Origin: Halobacillus_B sp963739045
GTDB lineage: Bacteria > Bacillota > Bacilli > Bacillales > Halobacillaceae
Direction: 5' to 3'
DNA: 64,000 nucleotides
Assembly: GCA_963739045.1 (NCBI GenBank)
Contig: CAVTYY010000001.1
Location: 434,001-498,000, forward strand
Position numbers and translations under genes: made by a program
Part shown: positions 41,667 through 50,389 of the stretch, one piece after another
Layout: each line of letters starts with the position of its first letter
Position numbering within the stretch: the stretch's first letter is position 1
The notes under the pieces: model-generated
The model's database searches: none
What the model was told of the DNA's origin: nothing
What the model saw: the letters and a program-made list of their open reading frames with translations, nothing else

Positions 41667-42436
41667 TGGTTTGCTCCTTTCTCGGTCACTAGCAGTTCTA
41701 CCTCGTGTTTGGTTAACATTTCTTTAAAGGACGGTGCGGGAGGCTGATCGGTAATTAACAGGTCAATATCCTTAAGCTCGGCAAACTGGAAGTGTTCGGT
41801 CACCCCTAGTTTGGTATGGTCCGCTAATACGACGGCTTGCTTTGCCTGCTGGATCATTTTCCGCTTTACCATGCCGTCTTCCTCATGGGCAATGGTGAGT
41901 CCGTGTTCGGATATCCCGACAACTCCGATGAAGGATTTCTCGACGAAGTAATGGGAGAGCTTTTCAATCACAGAAGTTCCGTAGAGAAAACGGTGCTCCT
42001 TCTGCAAGCGGCCGCCCAGCAGCTGGATAGTTACCTTCGCTTTATTGGAAAGAATGTCCGCCTGGTTGATCGAATTGGTAATGACGGTACAGTCCAACGC
42101 CTCCATTTGGTCCGCGCATGCTTGTACGGTGGTAGAGGTGTCGAGAATCAGCGTGTCGCCCTCGCGGATTAAGGAAGCGGCTGCACGGCCGATGGCTTTC
42201 TTTTCTTCGGACACAGTCATGAGCCGGTGCTGGTAATCCTTAATTTCTCTATGCGAATCAGGCAGGATGGCCCCTCCCCGGGTTCTGACTATGGCGTTCT
42301 GTTCCTCGAGTTTAACGAGGTCTCTTCTTGCGGTATCCCTCGACACATGAAATTGGTCACAAATTTCCTCCACAGACATTCGTTCATGCTGTTTTAAATA
42401 GTGAACAATTTCAATGAGGCGCTCTTCCTGATACAT
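41663..42436 (-). CDS. DeoR-family transcriptional regulator
   Basis: About 257 residues. N-terminal HTH: ERLIEIVHYLKQHERMSVEEICDQFHVSRDTARRDLVKLEEQ, followed by the typical RTRGGAIL. The C-terminal sensor domain (ribose-5-phosphate isomerase-like) has DTSTTV, NSINQA and SFIGVVGI blocks. I start at MYQEERL; an ATG six codons upstream (42454) is also possible, with AGAGGAT near it. Overlaps the HAD gene. Upstream DNA carries repeated ATAAGTGAT/AAGTTAT elements (about 42473-42530) that could be its operators. Confidence 0.87.
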   Translation of the reverse strand: MYQEERLIEIVHYLKQHERMSVEEICDQFHVSRDTARRDLVKLEEQNAIVRTRGGAILPDSHREIKDYQHRLMTVSEEKKAIGRAAASLIREGDTLILDTSTTVQACADQMEALDCTVITNSINQADILSNKAKVTIQLLGGRLQKEHRFLYGTSVIEKLSHYFVEKSFIGVVGISEHGLTIAHEEDGMVKRKMIQQAKQAVVLADHTKLGVTEHFQFAELKDIDLLITDQPPAPSFKEMLTKHEVELLVTEKGANQ

Positions 42437-42548
42437 CGTTTCACGACCTTCCATATCTATCCTCTTTAAGCTATCATAAGTGATTTTCAGATATAAAACA
42501 AGTTTAATAAGTAATTGTAAGTTATTATAAGTGATACAGAATTAGTAA

Positions 42549-42592
42549 ATTAGCGAACGATTTATATGTAATTTTTTTTAACGTTCGGAATT
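42549..42592 (+). promoter_or_regulatory. Paired PurBoxes upstream of purA
   Basis: Two inverted copies related to the PurR target AWWWCCGAACWWT: the right one read on the minus strand is AATTCCGAACGTT (42580-42592, one mismatch or fewer), the left one on the plus strand is ATTAGCGAACGAT (42549-42561). They lie about 18 bp apart, the usual spacing for B. subtilis PurR. Confidence 0.7.
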
Positions 42593-42596
42593 TACA

Positions 42597-42625
42597 TTGA
42601 CTAACCTGCTTAAGATTGGTAAACT
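42597..42625 (+). promoter_or_regulatory. purA promoter
   Basis: TTGACT, 17-bp spacer, TAAACT, just downstream of the PurBox pair. Confidence 0.7.
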
Positions 42626-42670
42626 GACCATGGAATTAATTTAAAAGCAAATTTTTGGCGGAGGTGCCTT

Positions 42671-43960
42671 ATGTCTTCAGTAGTCGTAGTCGGAACCCAG
42701 TGGGGGGACGAAGGAAAAGGCAAGATTACCGATTTTCTATCACAGAATGCCGAGGTTGTAGCCCGTTATCAGGGTGGAAACAACGCCGGTCACACAATTA
42801 AATTTGATGGTGTAACGTATAAATTGCATTTGATTCCTTCTGGGATCTTTTTTGATGATAAGGTTTGTGTCCTGGGTAATGGAATGGTGATTGACCCGAA
42901 AGCATTGTTAGAAGAGCTTCAGTACCTGCATGATAAAGGGGTATCCACAGACAATCTAAGAATCAGCAACCGTGCTCACGTCATTCTTCCTTATCATTTG
43001 AAGCTTGATGAACTGCAAGAGGAAGAAAAGGGTGCCAACAAGATTGGGACGACAAAGAAAGGCATTGGCCCTGCTTATATGGATAAAGCCGCTCGAACCG
43101 GCATCCGGATTGCGGATCTTCTCGATAAAGAAAGCTTTAAAGAGAAGCTTGAGCAGAATCTAGCTGAGAAAAATCGTCTATTTGAAAAAGTTTACGAGAC
43201 CGCTCCTTATACAGTAGAAGAGATCTTAGAGGAGTATTATGATTACGGTCAGCAAATTGAGAAATATGTGTGCGACACTTCTGTCGTACTTAACGAAAAT
43301 TTGGATGAAGGACGCCGTGTTCTGTTTGAAGGAGCACAGGGGGTCATGCTTGATATCGATCAAGGAACCTATCCCTTCGTAACCTCTTCCAACCCGATTG
43401 CTGGCGGAGTCACCATTGGTTCAGGAGTCGGACCTTCGAAAATTAAACACGTGGTCGGCGTTTCCAAAGCCTATACCACTCGTGTGGGTGATGGTCCGTT
43501 CCCTACAGAGTTAGAGAACGAAATCGGCGATCAAATTCGTGAGGTTGGCCGTGAATACGGAACGACAACCGGACGTCCGCGCCGGGTCGGCTGGTTTGAC
43601 AGTGTCGTTGTGCGCCATGCCCGCCGTGTGAGCGGTATAACCGATCTGTCTCTGAATTCTATCGACGTGTTAACAGGCATCGATACGGTGAAAATCTGCA
43701 CCGCGTACAAGTACCGTGGAGAGCTGATGGAAGAATTCCCTGCCAGTTTGAAGGTCTTAGCCGAATGTGAACCTGTGTATGAAGAAATGCCAGGCTGGAA
43801 AGAAGATATTACAGGAGCCAAGTCATTGAGTGATCTGCCTGAAAACGCACGCCATTATATCGAGCGCGTTTCTCAGCTGACAGGCATTCCTCTCTCTGTC
43901 TTTTCTGTAGGGCCGGATCGTACGCAGACCAACGTCGTTCGCAGCGTATATAGTGATTAA
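42671..43960 (+). CDS. purA: Adenylosuccinate synthetase
   Basis: 429 residues, full length. Signature GTQWGDEGKGKITD at residues 8-21, NNAGHTI near 38, and the GTTTGRPRRVGWFD loop near 300. It joins IMP and aspartate using GTP to give adenylosuccinate, the first committed step to AMP. Monocistronic, with paired PurBoxes upstream and a terminator downstream, so purine repression by PurR is expected. SD GGCGGAGGTG. Position before the tRNA cluster agrees with Bacillus. Confidence 0.97.
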   Translation: MSSVVVVGTQWGDEGKGKITDFLSQNAEVVARYQGGNNAGHTIKFDGVTYKLHLIPSGIFFDDKVCVLGNGMVIDPKALLEELQYLHDKGVSTDNLRISNRAHVILPYHLKLDELQEEEKGANKIGTTKKGIGPAYMDKAARTGIRIADLLDKESFKEKLEQNLAEKNRLFEKVYETAPYTVEEILEEYYDYGQQIEKYVCDTSVVLNENLDEGRRVLFEGAQGVMLDIDQGTYPFVTSSNPIAGGVTIGSGVGPSKIKHVVGVSKAYTTRVGDGPFPTELENEIGDQIREVGREYGTTTGRPRRVGWFDSVVVRHARRVSGITDLSLNSIDVLTGIDTVKICTAYKYRGELMEEFPASLKVLAECEPVYEEMPGWKEDITGAKSLSDLPENARHYIERVSQLTGIPLSVFSVGPDRTQTNVVRSVYSD

Positions 43961-43974
43961 TGAATTCTTTTCGA

Positions 43975-44010
43975 GCACGCCTATCCATGTTAGGATAGGC
44001 GTGTTTTGTT
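43975..44010 (+). terminator. Terminator of purA
   Basis: CACGCCTATCC pairs with GGATAGGCGTG around a 6-nt loop, T4GTT follows. Confidence 0.9.
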
Positions 44011-44096
44011 GTTCAAACAGGATTTTATAATATAATTTGGGGATGGGGGACATCATCTCAGCTCCAGCACCTGTTCAAAAAAAGGGGGAGATCCAA

Positions 44097-44633
44097 ATGA
44101 AAAGGATATGTGTATTTGCAGGCTCCAGTAAAGGAAATGATCCTGCGTTCACCGAACAAACGAAAGCATTAGGAAAAGCCTTTGTGAAGCAGAACATCGA
44201 ACTTGTTTACGGTGGTGCCAAAAGCGGACTGATGGGAGTGCTCGCTGATTCCATTTTGGAAGCGGGCGGTAAAGTCACAGGTGTGATGCCGACGCGGCTG
44301 TTCGAGAAGGAAATGGTCCATACAGAAATTACCGAGCTGATCGAAGTGGATACGCTCCACGAACGCAAAGCCAAAATGAGTGAACTGGCGGATGGCTATA
44401 TTGCGCTTCCCGGAGGATTTGGCACCTTTGAAGAGCTGTTCGAAACCGTAAGCTGGGCACAAATAGGGATTCATCAGAAACCTATGGCGCTATTTAATAT
44501 TAACGATTACTATACACCGCTGATCTCCTTAATCAGCCATGCGATCGAAGCGGGCTTTGTACCTGAATCCAATCGCGGTTTCATACGAGAAGCCAAAGAC
44601 CCGGACGAACTTTTGGAGAAAATCGGTTTGTGA
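44097..44633 (+). CDS. LOG-family protein (cytokinin riboside 5'-monophosphate phosphoribohydrolase, TIGR00730)
   Basis: 178 residues, matching the YvdD-type LOG family. Seen: ICVFAGSSKGNDP at the start, VYGGAKSGLMG, and the defining motif LPGGFGTFEE near 115 with catalytic Arg (HERKAKM) and Glu. Members hydrolyse nucleoside 5'-monophosphates to base and ribose 5-phosphate. SD AAGGGGGAG is 7 bp from the ATG at 44097; a longer ATG at 44037 has none. The bacterial substrate is probably a nucleotide; direct role unknown. Confidence 0.87.
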   Translation: MKRICVFAGSSKGNDPAFTEQTKALGKAFVKQNIELVYGGAKSGLMGVLADSILEAGGKVTGVMPTRLFEKEMVHTEITELIEVDTLHERKAKMSELADGYIALPGGFGTFEELFETVSWAQIGIHQKPMALFNINDYYTPLISLISHAIEAGFVPESNRGFIREAKDPDELLEKIGL

Positions 44634-44679
44634 AAAGCGGTGGAATCACAAGGTGCAGTAAATTCTATTAAAAAATCTA

Positions 44680-44709
44680 TTGCACCACTCTATGACGCTG
44701 TGGTAAGAT
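44680..44709 (+). promoter_or_regulatory. Promoter of the tRNA cluster
   Basis: TTGCAC, 18-bp spacer, TAAGAT, ending 30 bp before tRNA-Asp. Confidence 0.65.
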
Positions 44710-44739
44710 AGTTATCGTTGCGGTAATCGCAGCGATAGT

Positions 44740-44816
44740 GGTCCGGTAGTTCAGCTGGTTAGAATGCCTGCCTGTCACGCAGGAGGTCGCGGGTTCGAGT
44801 CCCGTCCGGACCGCCA
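44740..44816 (+). tRNA. tRNA-Asp (GTC)
   Basis: 77 nt with acceptor stem GGTCCGG / CCGGACC, discriminator G and encoded CCA. Anticodon loop CTGTCAC gives GTC. T loop GGTTCGAGTCC is normal. Confidence 0.97.
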
Positions 44817-44842
44817 CTTTATTTTTTCCTTTTACATAAGAT

Positions 44843-44866
44843 GGCTCGGTAGCTCAGTCGGTAGAG
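44843..44866 (+). pseudogene. 5' fragment of tRNA-Phe
   Basis: 24 bp identical to the first 24 bp of the intact tRNA-Phe at 45026 (acceptor 5' arm, D stem and loop), then divergence. The anticodon and T arms are missing. It is a partial duplication or the remnant of a disrupted tRNA. Confidence 0.85.
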
Positions 44867-45025
44867 AAGCCGTAAAACTTCCTTGAGTTCACTTCATTGC
44901 AGGCTTTGCGAGGAGCGCGGGCAGCTCCGAATATGCGTTTAACGCGACGAGCACAGGACCTCTTTGAAAGTGCTTCAAAATAAGATTTAGAGCGAGAATT
45001 CTATTGTAAAATTTATATCATTAAC
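44867..45025. other. 159-bp sequence between the tRNA-Phe fragment and the intact tRNA-Phe
   Basis: No gene. Contains the short palindrome GCGTTTAACGC and several GAGCG/GCTC pieces. It separates a broken from an intact tRNA and may be a mobile or recombined segment. I cannot assign it to a known family. Confidence 0.5.
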
Positions 45026-45098
<73 letters not shown>

Positions 45099-45107
45099 CT
45101 GCTTAAA

Positions 45108-45147
45108 AAGTGTCTGCGATTTTTTAAAAACGCAGATGCTTTTTTTT
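45108..45147 (+). terminator. Terminator of the tRNA cluster
   Basis: AAGTGTCTGCG pairs with CGCAGATGCTT, T8 follows. Confidence 0.85.
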
Positions 45148-45420
45148 ATGCTCTAAAAAATTGTGTTCTTGTTGGAGGTTCTAACTTCAGGATTTATGGT
45201 AAAATTTGTTTATTTTAATGGAGCAGGGGAACTTAATCAATAAATTGGAGGGCGTGTACGGAAGGAGGAAGTCAGGATGGAAAGAAAGAATAAGGTGCTG
45301 GCCAAGCAAGAACAGTAGATCCATGGGTCAGCTGCTTCCGCACTTTCCATGGACGGCAGGTGACCTTCCCTATAGCTCTGGAATTCACAACAACAGTTTC
45401 TAAATCGATCCTGAACAACC
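45148..45420. other. Intergenic stretch with a 13-codon mini-ORF and a decayed repeat
   Basis: At 45277-45318 an ATG with an excellent SD (GGAAGGAGGAAG, 5 bp away) opens only 13 codons (MERKNKVLAKQEQ). Directly after it begins sequence resembling the repeat at 40376 (GCACTTTCCATGGACGGCAGG). It may be a small gene cut by the repeat or a leader peptide. Confidence 0.4.
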
Positions 45421-46605
45421 TTACAACCGCTTATAAACCGGAAGAAAAACAAGCACGAATAAGAAGACAATACTGGTCCCAAGCACACCAATCCAGGCAA
45501 AAGTTTCCCATAGCTTGCCGATTGCCGTGCTCCCGATCGCAACTCCAATATAATAACTGATTAAATAAAAACCGGACGCCCCGCTTCGATGATGTTCGGC
45601 TGTTTTACTAACGAGAGCTGCTGCCATGGAATGTGCAATAAAGAATCCTGTACATAGAACCGCAAGCCCGATGATGATAAATGTGACGGGGGAAGCGGCT
45701 GTCAGCCAGGCGCCAATCAATAGCACCGCTACGCCTGAGAGCATCACTTTAGATAGCCCGTACTGATTAGAAATACGACCAGCGAGCGGCGGAGCAAGTA
45801 CTCCGAGAATATAAGCAAAGTATGTGAACGAGACCCATTTTAACGGCCAGTTGTACGGAGGATCCTGCAAGTGAAAGGGCAAGTAGGTCCAGATGGCGGT
45901 AAACGTTACCTGCAGCATCATTCCCATAATAAATAAGGCAATCATCCGCCGGTCCGTCAGATGAACGAGCATCCCCCGCATATCCTCTCTCAGCGGCTTA
46001 TCCTCCTTCGTGAAAAACCTTTCCTTTGGCAGCAGCAGCATAAATAGAATCAGAGCGGCAAGTCCAAATCCAGCTAGCAGGAATAAGGTGGTCTGCCAGC
46101 TCCATATGTCCGTCAAATAACCGGATGCGACTCGTCCGCCCATCCCTCCTAAGGCATTACTGGAAATATAAAGAGTCATCGCAAGACCTAGATCCTTCTG
46201 CGCCACTTCTTCTCCTAAATAACCCATCGCTGCAGCAGGGATTCCCGCCAGGAAAAACCCTTGGACAAAGCGCAGGATCACCATCCATTCGAAAGAGCCC
46301 ACAAACGGGATTATAATTAAAATGGCGACAGTGGCCGCCAGGGATATTCTCATTAGTGGCAGCCGCCCATAACGGTCTGCCATAAATCCCAGCACGAATA
46401 GACCTGCCACCATCGAAATAACAGAGGCTGACACGAGAAAGCTAGACTGGGTCACCGTGACATCGAATTTTTTTACGAAGACAGGCAATAAAGGCTGAAA
46501 AGCGTATAAAGTTGAAAATATAAGCAGGGAGGCAAGCATTAAAGCAATGGTTACCCGCCAGAACTCTGGCTGTTTAGGTGTATAGGGTGCAGGACGGTTC
46601 TCCAT
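45421..46605 (-). CDS. MFS transporter (YnfM/YybF-like)
   Basis: About 394 residues, twelve hydrophobic segments. Helix 1 runs through MLASLLIFSTLYAFQPLLPVF; the loop 2-3 motif A reads GFMADRYGRLPLM; helix 4 holds RFVQGFFLAGIPAAAMGYL. This pattern fits the YnfM group of predicted efflux MFS proteins. The chosen ATG has AAAGGGGAG 7 bp upstream; an ATG 14 codons earlier is not supported. Monocistronic; the substrate is unknown. Confidence 0.83.
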   Translation of the reverse strand: MENRPAPYTPKQPEFWRVTIALMLASLLIFSTLYAFQPLLPVFVKKFDVTVTQSSFLVSASVISMVAGLFVLGFMADRYGRLPLMRISLAATVAILIIIPFVGSFEWMVILRFVQGFFLAGIPAAAMGYLGEEVAQKDLGLAMTLYISSNALGGMGGRVASGYLTDIWSWQTTLFLLAGFGLAALILFMLLLPKERFFTKEDKPLREDMRGMLVHLTDRRMIALFIMGMMLQVTFTAIWTYLPFHLQDPPYNWPLKWVSFTYFAYILGVLAPPLAGRISNQYGLSKVMLSGVAVLLIGAWLTAASPVTFIIIGLAVLCTGFFIAHSMAAALVSKTAEHHRSGASGFYLISYYIGVAIGSTAIGKLWETFAWIGVLGTSIVFLFVLVFLPVYKRL

Positions 46606-46776
46606 ACGAAGGCTCCCCTTTCTGAAATTTATTTTTTTTTGAAACATCCACGAATAATTGGAAGAATTATGATAAAAATAGTATCACATCCAGGCAGCAA
46701 CCGGGAAAGAAATTGTTTACATATATCGATAAATAGGAAACTGCCAACCTATTTTTCATAAAAAAAGCTTACATAC

Positions 46777-46814
46777 ATGACAAATATCATATAGGCTGCC
46801 TGACGTTTATGTCT
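46777..46814 (+). promoter_or_regulatory. Candidate DesR binding sites upstream of des
   Basis: ATGACAAATATCAT (46777-46790) and TGACGTTTATGTCT (46801-46814) share a TGAC-N5-TC/GTC layout in direct order 24 bp apart, as expected for a tandem response-regulator target. They lie about 75-110 bp before the des start. Confidence 0.55.
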
Positions 46815-46888
46815 TACCACATCGTTTCCTTTTCCCTATGATGATAAAGAGAGTTATTCCAAATCGTGATTTAGTTAGGAGTAAACAC

Positions 46889-47941
46889 ATGAGTAAATTA
46901 AAACAACAAGAACTTAAAAAAAGCGTCGCCTCATTTGCAAAACCTGATTTAATGGCAGGAGTGCGGCAGCTGCTAAATACCATTCTGCCATTTCTACTGC
47001 TTTGGTTTCTTGCTTATCAAAGTTTATCTGTTTCCGTATGGCTTTCCCTACCGTTCTCGATCGTAGCTGGGGGATTTGTTGTACGAATCTTTATTATATT
47101 TCACGACTGTACCCACCAATCCTATTTTAAAAATAAAAAAGCGAACCGGATCATTGGAACGCTGACCGGCATTATAACCCTGTTTCCTTTCGATAAATGG
47201 AAACGTGAACATTCGATTCACCATGCGACCAGCGGTAACTTAGACAAGCGCGGAACCGGCGATGTCTGGGTTATGACGGTGGACGAGTATGTAGCGGCAA
47301 CCTTCTGGGGACGTTTAGCATACCGATTATACCGTAATCCTCTGGTGATGTTTGGGTTAGGACCGATTTATCTGTTCTTAATTTCCAACCGCTTTAATCG
47401 TAAAGGTGCCAAGCGCAAGGAGCGAATGAATACGTATTTCATCAATTTCTCGATTGCAGCGATCTATACGCTGTTAATCTGGGCGATTGGCTGGCAGGCG
47501 TTTCTTATGATTCAGATTCCGATGCTTTACATCTCCGGATCCCTTGGCATTTGGCTGTTTTACGTCCAGCATCAATTTGAAGATTCTTATTTTGAAGATG
47601 AAGACGAGTGGGACTTTGTGAAAGCTGCGGTTGATGGAAGTTCGTATTATAAGCTTCCAAAAATATTACAGTGGGTCTCAGGAAGCATCGGTTTCCACCA
47701 TGTTCACCATTTGAGCCCTAGAGTTCCCAACTATCATTTGGAACAAGCGCACGAGCAAACACCGCCGCTCCAGAATGCGACAACGATCACGCTTGCTTCC
47801 AGCCTGAAATCGATTCGCTTTCGATTGTATGATACGAAGAATAAAACATTTGTCAGTTTTAAAGAGGTGAAGCCGTACTTGGCTAAACCTGAGACCAGAC
47901 AGGTGATGAACAGTAAGCGGCCGAGCCTGCAGCAGAAATAA
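46889..47941 (+). CDS. des: Membrane fatty-acid (delta-5 type) desaturase Des
   Basis: About 350 residues. Four membrane helices and three histidine boxes for the di-iron site: HDCTH at residues 72-76, HSIHH at 108-112, and HHVHH near the C-terminus. It introduces cis double bonds into membrane lipid acyl chains when the membrane becomes too rigid. The ATG at 46889 follows TTAGGAGTAAACAC. The adjacent desK-desR pair makes the identity firm. A terminator separates it from desK, so the regulators have another promoter or need read-through. Confidence 0.93.
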   Translation: MSKLKQQELKKSVASFAKPDLMAGVRQLLNTILPFLLLWFLAYQSLSVSVWLSLPFSIVAGGFVVRIFIIFHDCTHQSYFKNKKANRIIGTLTGIITLFPFDKWKREHSIHHATSGNLDKRGTGDVWVMTVDEYVAATFWGRLAYRLYRNPLVMFGLGPIYLFLISNRFNRKGAKRKERMNTYFINFSIAAIYTLLIWAIGWQAFLMIQIPMLYISGSLGIWLFYVQHQFEDSYFEDEDEWDFVKAAVDGSSYYKLPKILQWVSGSIGFHHVHHLSPRVPNYHLEQAHEQTPPLQNATTITLASSLKSIRFRLYDTKNKTFVSFKEVKPYLAKPETRQVMNSKRPSLQQK

Positions 47942-47949
47942 TGAATCGA

Positions 47950-47983
47950 TAAGCCCATCCGCATTGTGCGGGATGGGCTTTTC
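47950..47983 (+). terminator. Terminator between des and desK
   Basis: AAGCCCATCCGCA pairs with TGCGGGATGGGCTT, T2-4 follows. Confidence 0.85.
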
Positions 47984-48065
47984 CTTATCCCTTCGAACAT
48001 GACAACGCCTGAGGATTTGGTATATTCTTTAAAGAGAGAATAAAGTTAGCTGAAAGGAGCCCGTT

Positions 48066-49202
48066 ATGCAGAACTGGTATCACATCATTCCCAAGAACAC
48101 CGGGCTGAGCTCTTATATATGGATTATCTTCTATCTGCTGCCCTTCTTTTTTATATTTAAAACGTCATCGATTCTTGAGATCCTTCTCGGCATCTTATTA
48201 GTAGCTGGATTCTTTGTCTCTTACCGGCACTCGTTTCAATCGAAAAGTCATTTGTTCTATTTCTGGGTCAGTATTGATATCATCATCAGTCTTGCCTTAA
48301 CCTTAGTGTTTGGCTATGTATATTTCTCTCTCTACCTAGCTTTTATCATCGGGAACATTAACCATAGAGGCGGGTTTCTATCCTATTACATCGTCCATCT
48401 GGTAACGACCATTGCTGCGACTTTGCTGTTATTCTTTTTAAAGGAAGAATCGCTGTTTCCGCAATTGCCTTTTATCATCATTACGATTATCGGGGTAATC
48501 CTGCTTCCGTTTACTATTCGCTATCGAAATAAGCAGCACGAGCTTGAGGACGAACTAGAGGATGCGAATGAACGGATTTCACAGCTCATGGTTATTGAGG
48601 AGCGCGAGCGTATTGCCAGGGATCTGCATGATACCCTGGGGCAGAAGCTGTCTCTGATCGGGCTGAAGAGTGACCTTGCTGGTAAATTAATTCATGTGAA
48701 ACCGGAAGCTGCCATAAATGAAGTTCACGATATCAGACAGACCGCTAGAACAGCCTTAAAGGAAGTTCGCGAAATGGTGTCGAATATGAGCCGCGCGAAG
48801 CTTGAGGATGAATTGATCCGCGTCCAGCAGATCATTCAAGCAAAGGAAATGGAATTTCAGTTAGAAGGAGATCCTTCCCTTTCCAATACCCCGTTACTCG
48901 TTGAGAATGTTCTCAGCATGTGCTTAAAAGAGGCAGTGACGAATATCGTGAAGCACAGTGAAGCAACCTGGTGCCGTGTGATGATTAAACAATCACCAAC
49001 GGAGGTATTAATAAAAGTAGAAGATAATGGAATTGGAATAAAAGAGAAAAAGGAGTCGTTTCACGGTCACGGGCTGCAGGGAATGAGAGAACGCTTAGAC
49101 TTCGTGAACGGCAGTTTAGAAATCGTATCTTTACAGGGAACGACCTTAAATATTCGGGTTCCTAATGTAAATCAACAATCGGAAAAGGAGGATACGGTAT
49201 GA
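48066..49202 (+). CDS. desK: DesK, thermosensor histidine kinase
   Basis: 378 residues. About five membrane helices in the first 155 residues act as the thickness and temperature sensor. A coiled linker (ELEDELEDANERISQL) leads to a HisKA_3 domain with RIARDLHDTLGQKLS; the phospho-acceptor is His188, the same number as in B. subtilis DesK. ATP lid: KVEDNGIGI and GHGLQGMRERL. In the cold it phosphorylates DesR. Overlaps desR by 4 bp. SD AAAGGAG. Confidence 0.95.
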   Translation: MQNWYHIIPKNTGLSSYIWIIFYLLPFFFIFKTSSILEILLGILLVAGFFVSYRHSFQSKSHLFYFWVSIDIIISLALTLVFGYVYFSLYLAFIIGNINHRGGFLSYYIVHLVTTIAATLLLFFLKEESLFPQLPFIIITIIGVILLPFTIRYRNKQHELEDELEDANERISQLMVIEERERIARDLHDTLGQKLSLIGLKSDLAGKLIHVKPEAAINEVHDIRQTARTALKEVREMVSNMSRAKLEDELIRVQQIIQAKEMEFQLEGDPSLSNTPLLVENVLSMCLKEAVTNIVKHSEATWCRVMIKQSPTEVLIKVEDNGIGIKEKKESFHGHGLQGMRERLDFVNGSLEIVSLQGTTLNIRVPNVNQQSEKEDTV

Positions 49203-49804
49203 TTCGAATTGTTATCGCCGAAGATCAGCTCATGCTGTTAGGCGCGCTTGGCTCTTTACTTGATTTAGAAGAGGGAATGGAAGTTGTCGGGCAGGCAAGT
49301 AATGGGGAAGAAGCCTGTCAGCTCGTTAAACAGCACCAGCCTGACATTTGTATTATGGATATTGAAATGCCGGGAAAAAGCGGTCTGGAAGCAGCGGAGG
49401 AGCTCCAGGAGTATCCATGCAAGATTATTATTTTAACAACGTTTGCCCGGCCTGGATATTTTGAAAGAGCCCAAAAAGCCGGTGTGAGCGGTTATCTGTT
49501 AAAGGATAGTCCGAGTGAGGAATTAGCAACTTCCATCCGAAAAATAATGGAGGGACAGCGGATTTTTGCCCCTGAATTAGTTGATGTGGCCTTTGGCACG
49601 GAAAACCAGAATCCATTAACCGACCGTGAAGTCCAGGTGATTCAGCTGATGGCAGAAGGGAAAAATACGAAAGATATTTCAAGCGAACTTTTCATTACGC
49701 CGGGAACCGTGCGGAACTACGTATCCGTTATTCTCGATAAGCTGCAAGTAACCAATCGGATTGAAGCGATTTCCCGGTTTAAGGAAAAAGGCTGGTTTAA
49801 ATAA
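49199..49804 (+). CDS. desR: DesR, response regulator of membrane fluidity
   Basis: 201 residues. Receiver domain with Asp54 in CIMDIEMPGKS, Thr in IILTTFARPG and Lys in LLKDSPSEE; NarL/LuxR HTH in LTDREVQVIQLMAEGKNTKDIS then PGTVRNYVSVILDKL. It activates des. The start overlaps the desK stop. Tight coupling and the neighbouring desaturase indicate a complete thermosensing circuit. Confidence 0.95.
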   Translation: MIRIVIAEDQLMLLGALGSLLDLEEGMEVVGQASNGEEACQLVKQHQPDICIMDIEMPGKSGLEAAEELQEYPCKIIILTTFARPGYFERAQKAGVSGYLLKDSPSEELATSIRKIMEGQRIFAPELVDVAFGTENQNPLTDREVQVIQLMAEGKNTKDISSELFITPGTVRNYVSVILDKLQVTNRIEAISRFKEKGWFK

Positions 49805-49842
49805 AAGGAGTAGTGCAGCGGATTCGTGCACTACTCCTTTTG
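49804..49842 (+). terminator. Terminator of desKR
   Basis: AAAAGGAGTAGTGCA pairs with TGCACTACTCCTTTT around a 9-nt loop. Confidence 0.92.
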
Positions 49843-49897
49843 TATTTTTGAAATGGTTGGCGGGCATTTGCTTATCCCAGGGGATCTAAACGCTTGA

Positions 49898-50089
49898 TCA
49901 CTTCTTCTTATCTTCTTCGCTTGGGATGATGCCGGTTGGTTCTTGGACTTTATTGTTTACATATTCATTAGGTTCTTCGCCGAATTCCGTAGAGTGGTTT
50001 TTGAACTGGGCTTTACGGCCGTTGCGGTGTTCTCCATGATTTTTGTTTTCTTTAAATTGGTTGTCCGGCTTTTTGTCTTTTTTACTCAT
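49898..50089 (-). CDS. Small hydrophilic protein of unknown function
   Basis: 63 residues from the second ATG, which has GGTGGAGG just upstream; an ATG six codons earlier is possible. Very polar and charged: SKKDKKPDNQFKENKNHGEH at the start, acidic tail ending SEEDKKK. No membrane segment, Cys or Trp. The composition recalls minor small acid-soluble spore proteins, but I do not recognise a defined family, so I leave it unnamed. Confidence 0.65.
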   Translation of the reverse strand: MSKKDKKPDNQFKENKNHGEHRNGRKAQFKNHSTEFGEEPNEYVNNKVQEPTGIIPSEEDKKK

Positions 50090-50169
50090 TTTCCTCCACC
50101 TTTCCATTCTAAGATAGAGTTATTTTTTGATGATAACGGAAGCTTTATACGAGTAATTAGAATTATTGA

Positions 50170-50214
50170 AAAAAACCATTCATGAGAAATAGCAATTCTC
50201 TATGAATGGTTTTT
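50170..50214. terminator. Hairpin terminator
   Basis: AAAAACCATTCAT ... ATGAATGGTTTTT with an inner GAGAA / TTCTC stem, flanked by A and T tracts. No gene ends close by on the plus strand. Confidence 0.6.
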
Positions 50215-50389
50215 AATTTCAGTTTTAATTTTAGGATAGTTAAATAAATAATATGGGAATAAAGGTAAAGATTTCCTGCTTTCAGTGCGGAAATCTATAG
50301 AAATGTTACCAATAACCATCCATAGTTTCCAGTTTTTTAAGAAATCAATTAGAAAAAGTTTCTTATTTTTATTAATGATTCAGCGGATC

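Noticed and set aside
44867..45025. Possible third tRNA between the tRNA-Phe fragment and tRNA-Phe
   Set aside because: No T arm, anticodon stem or acceptor 3' arm can be folded to the fragment.
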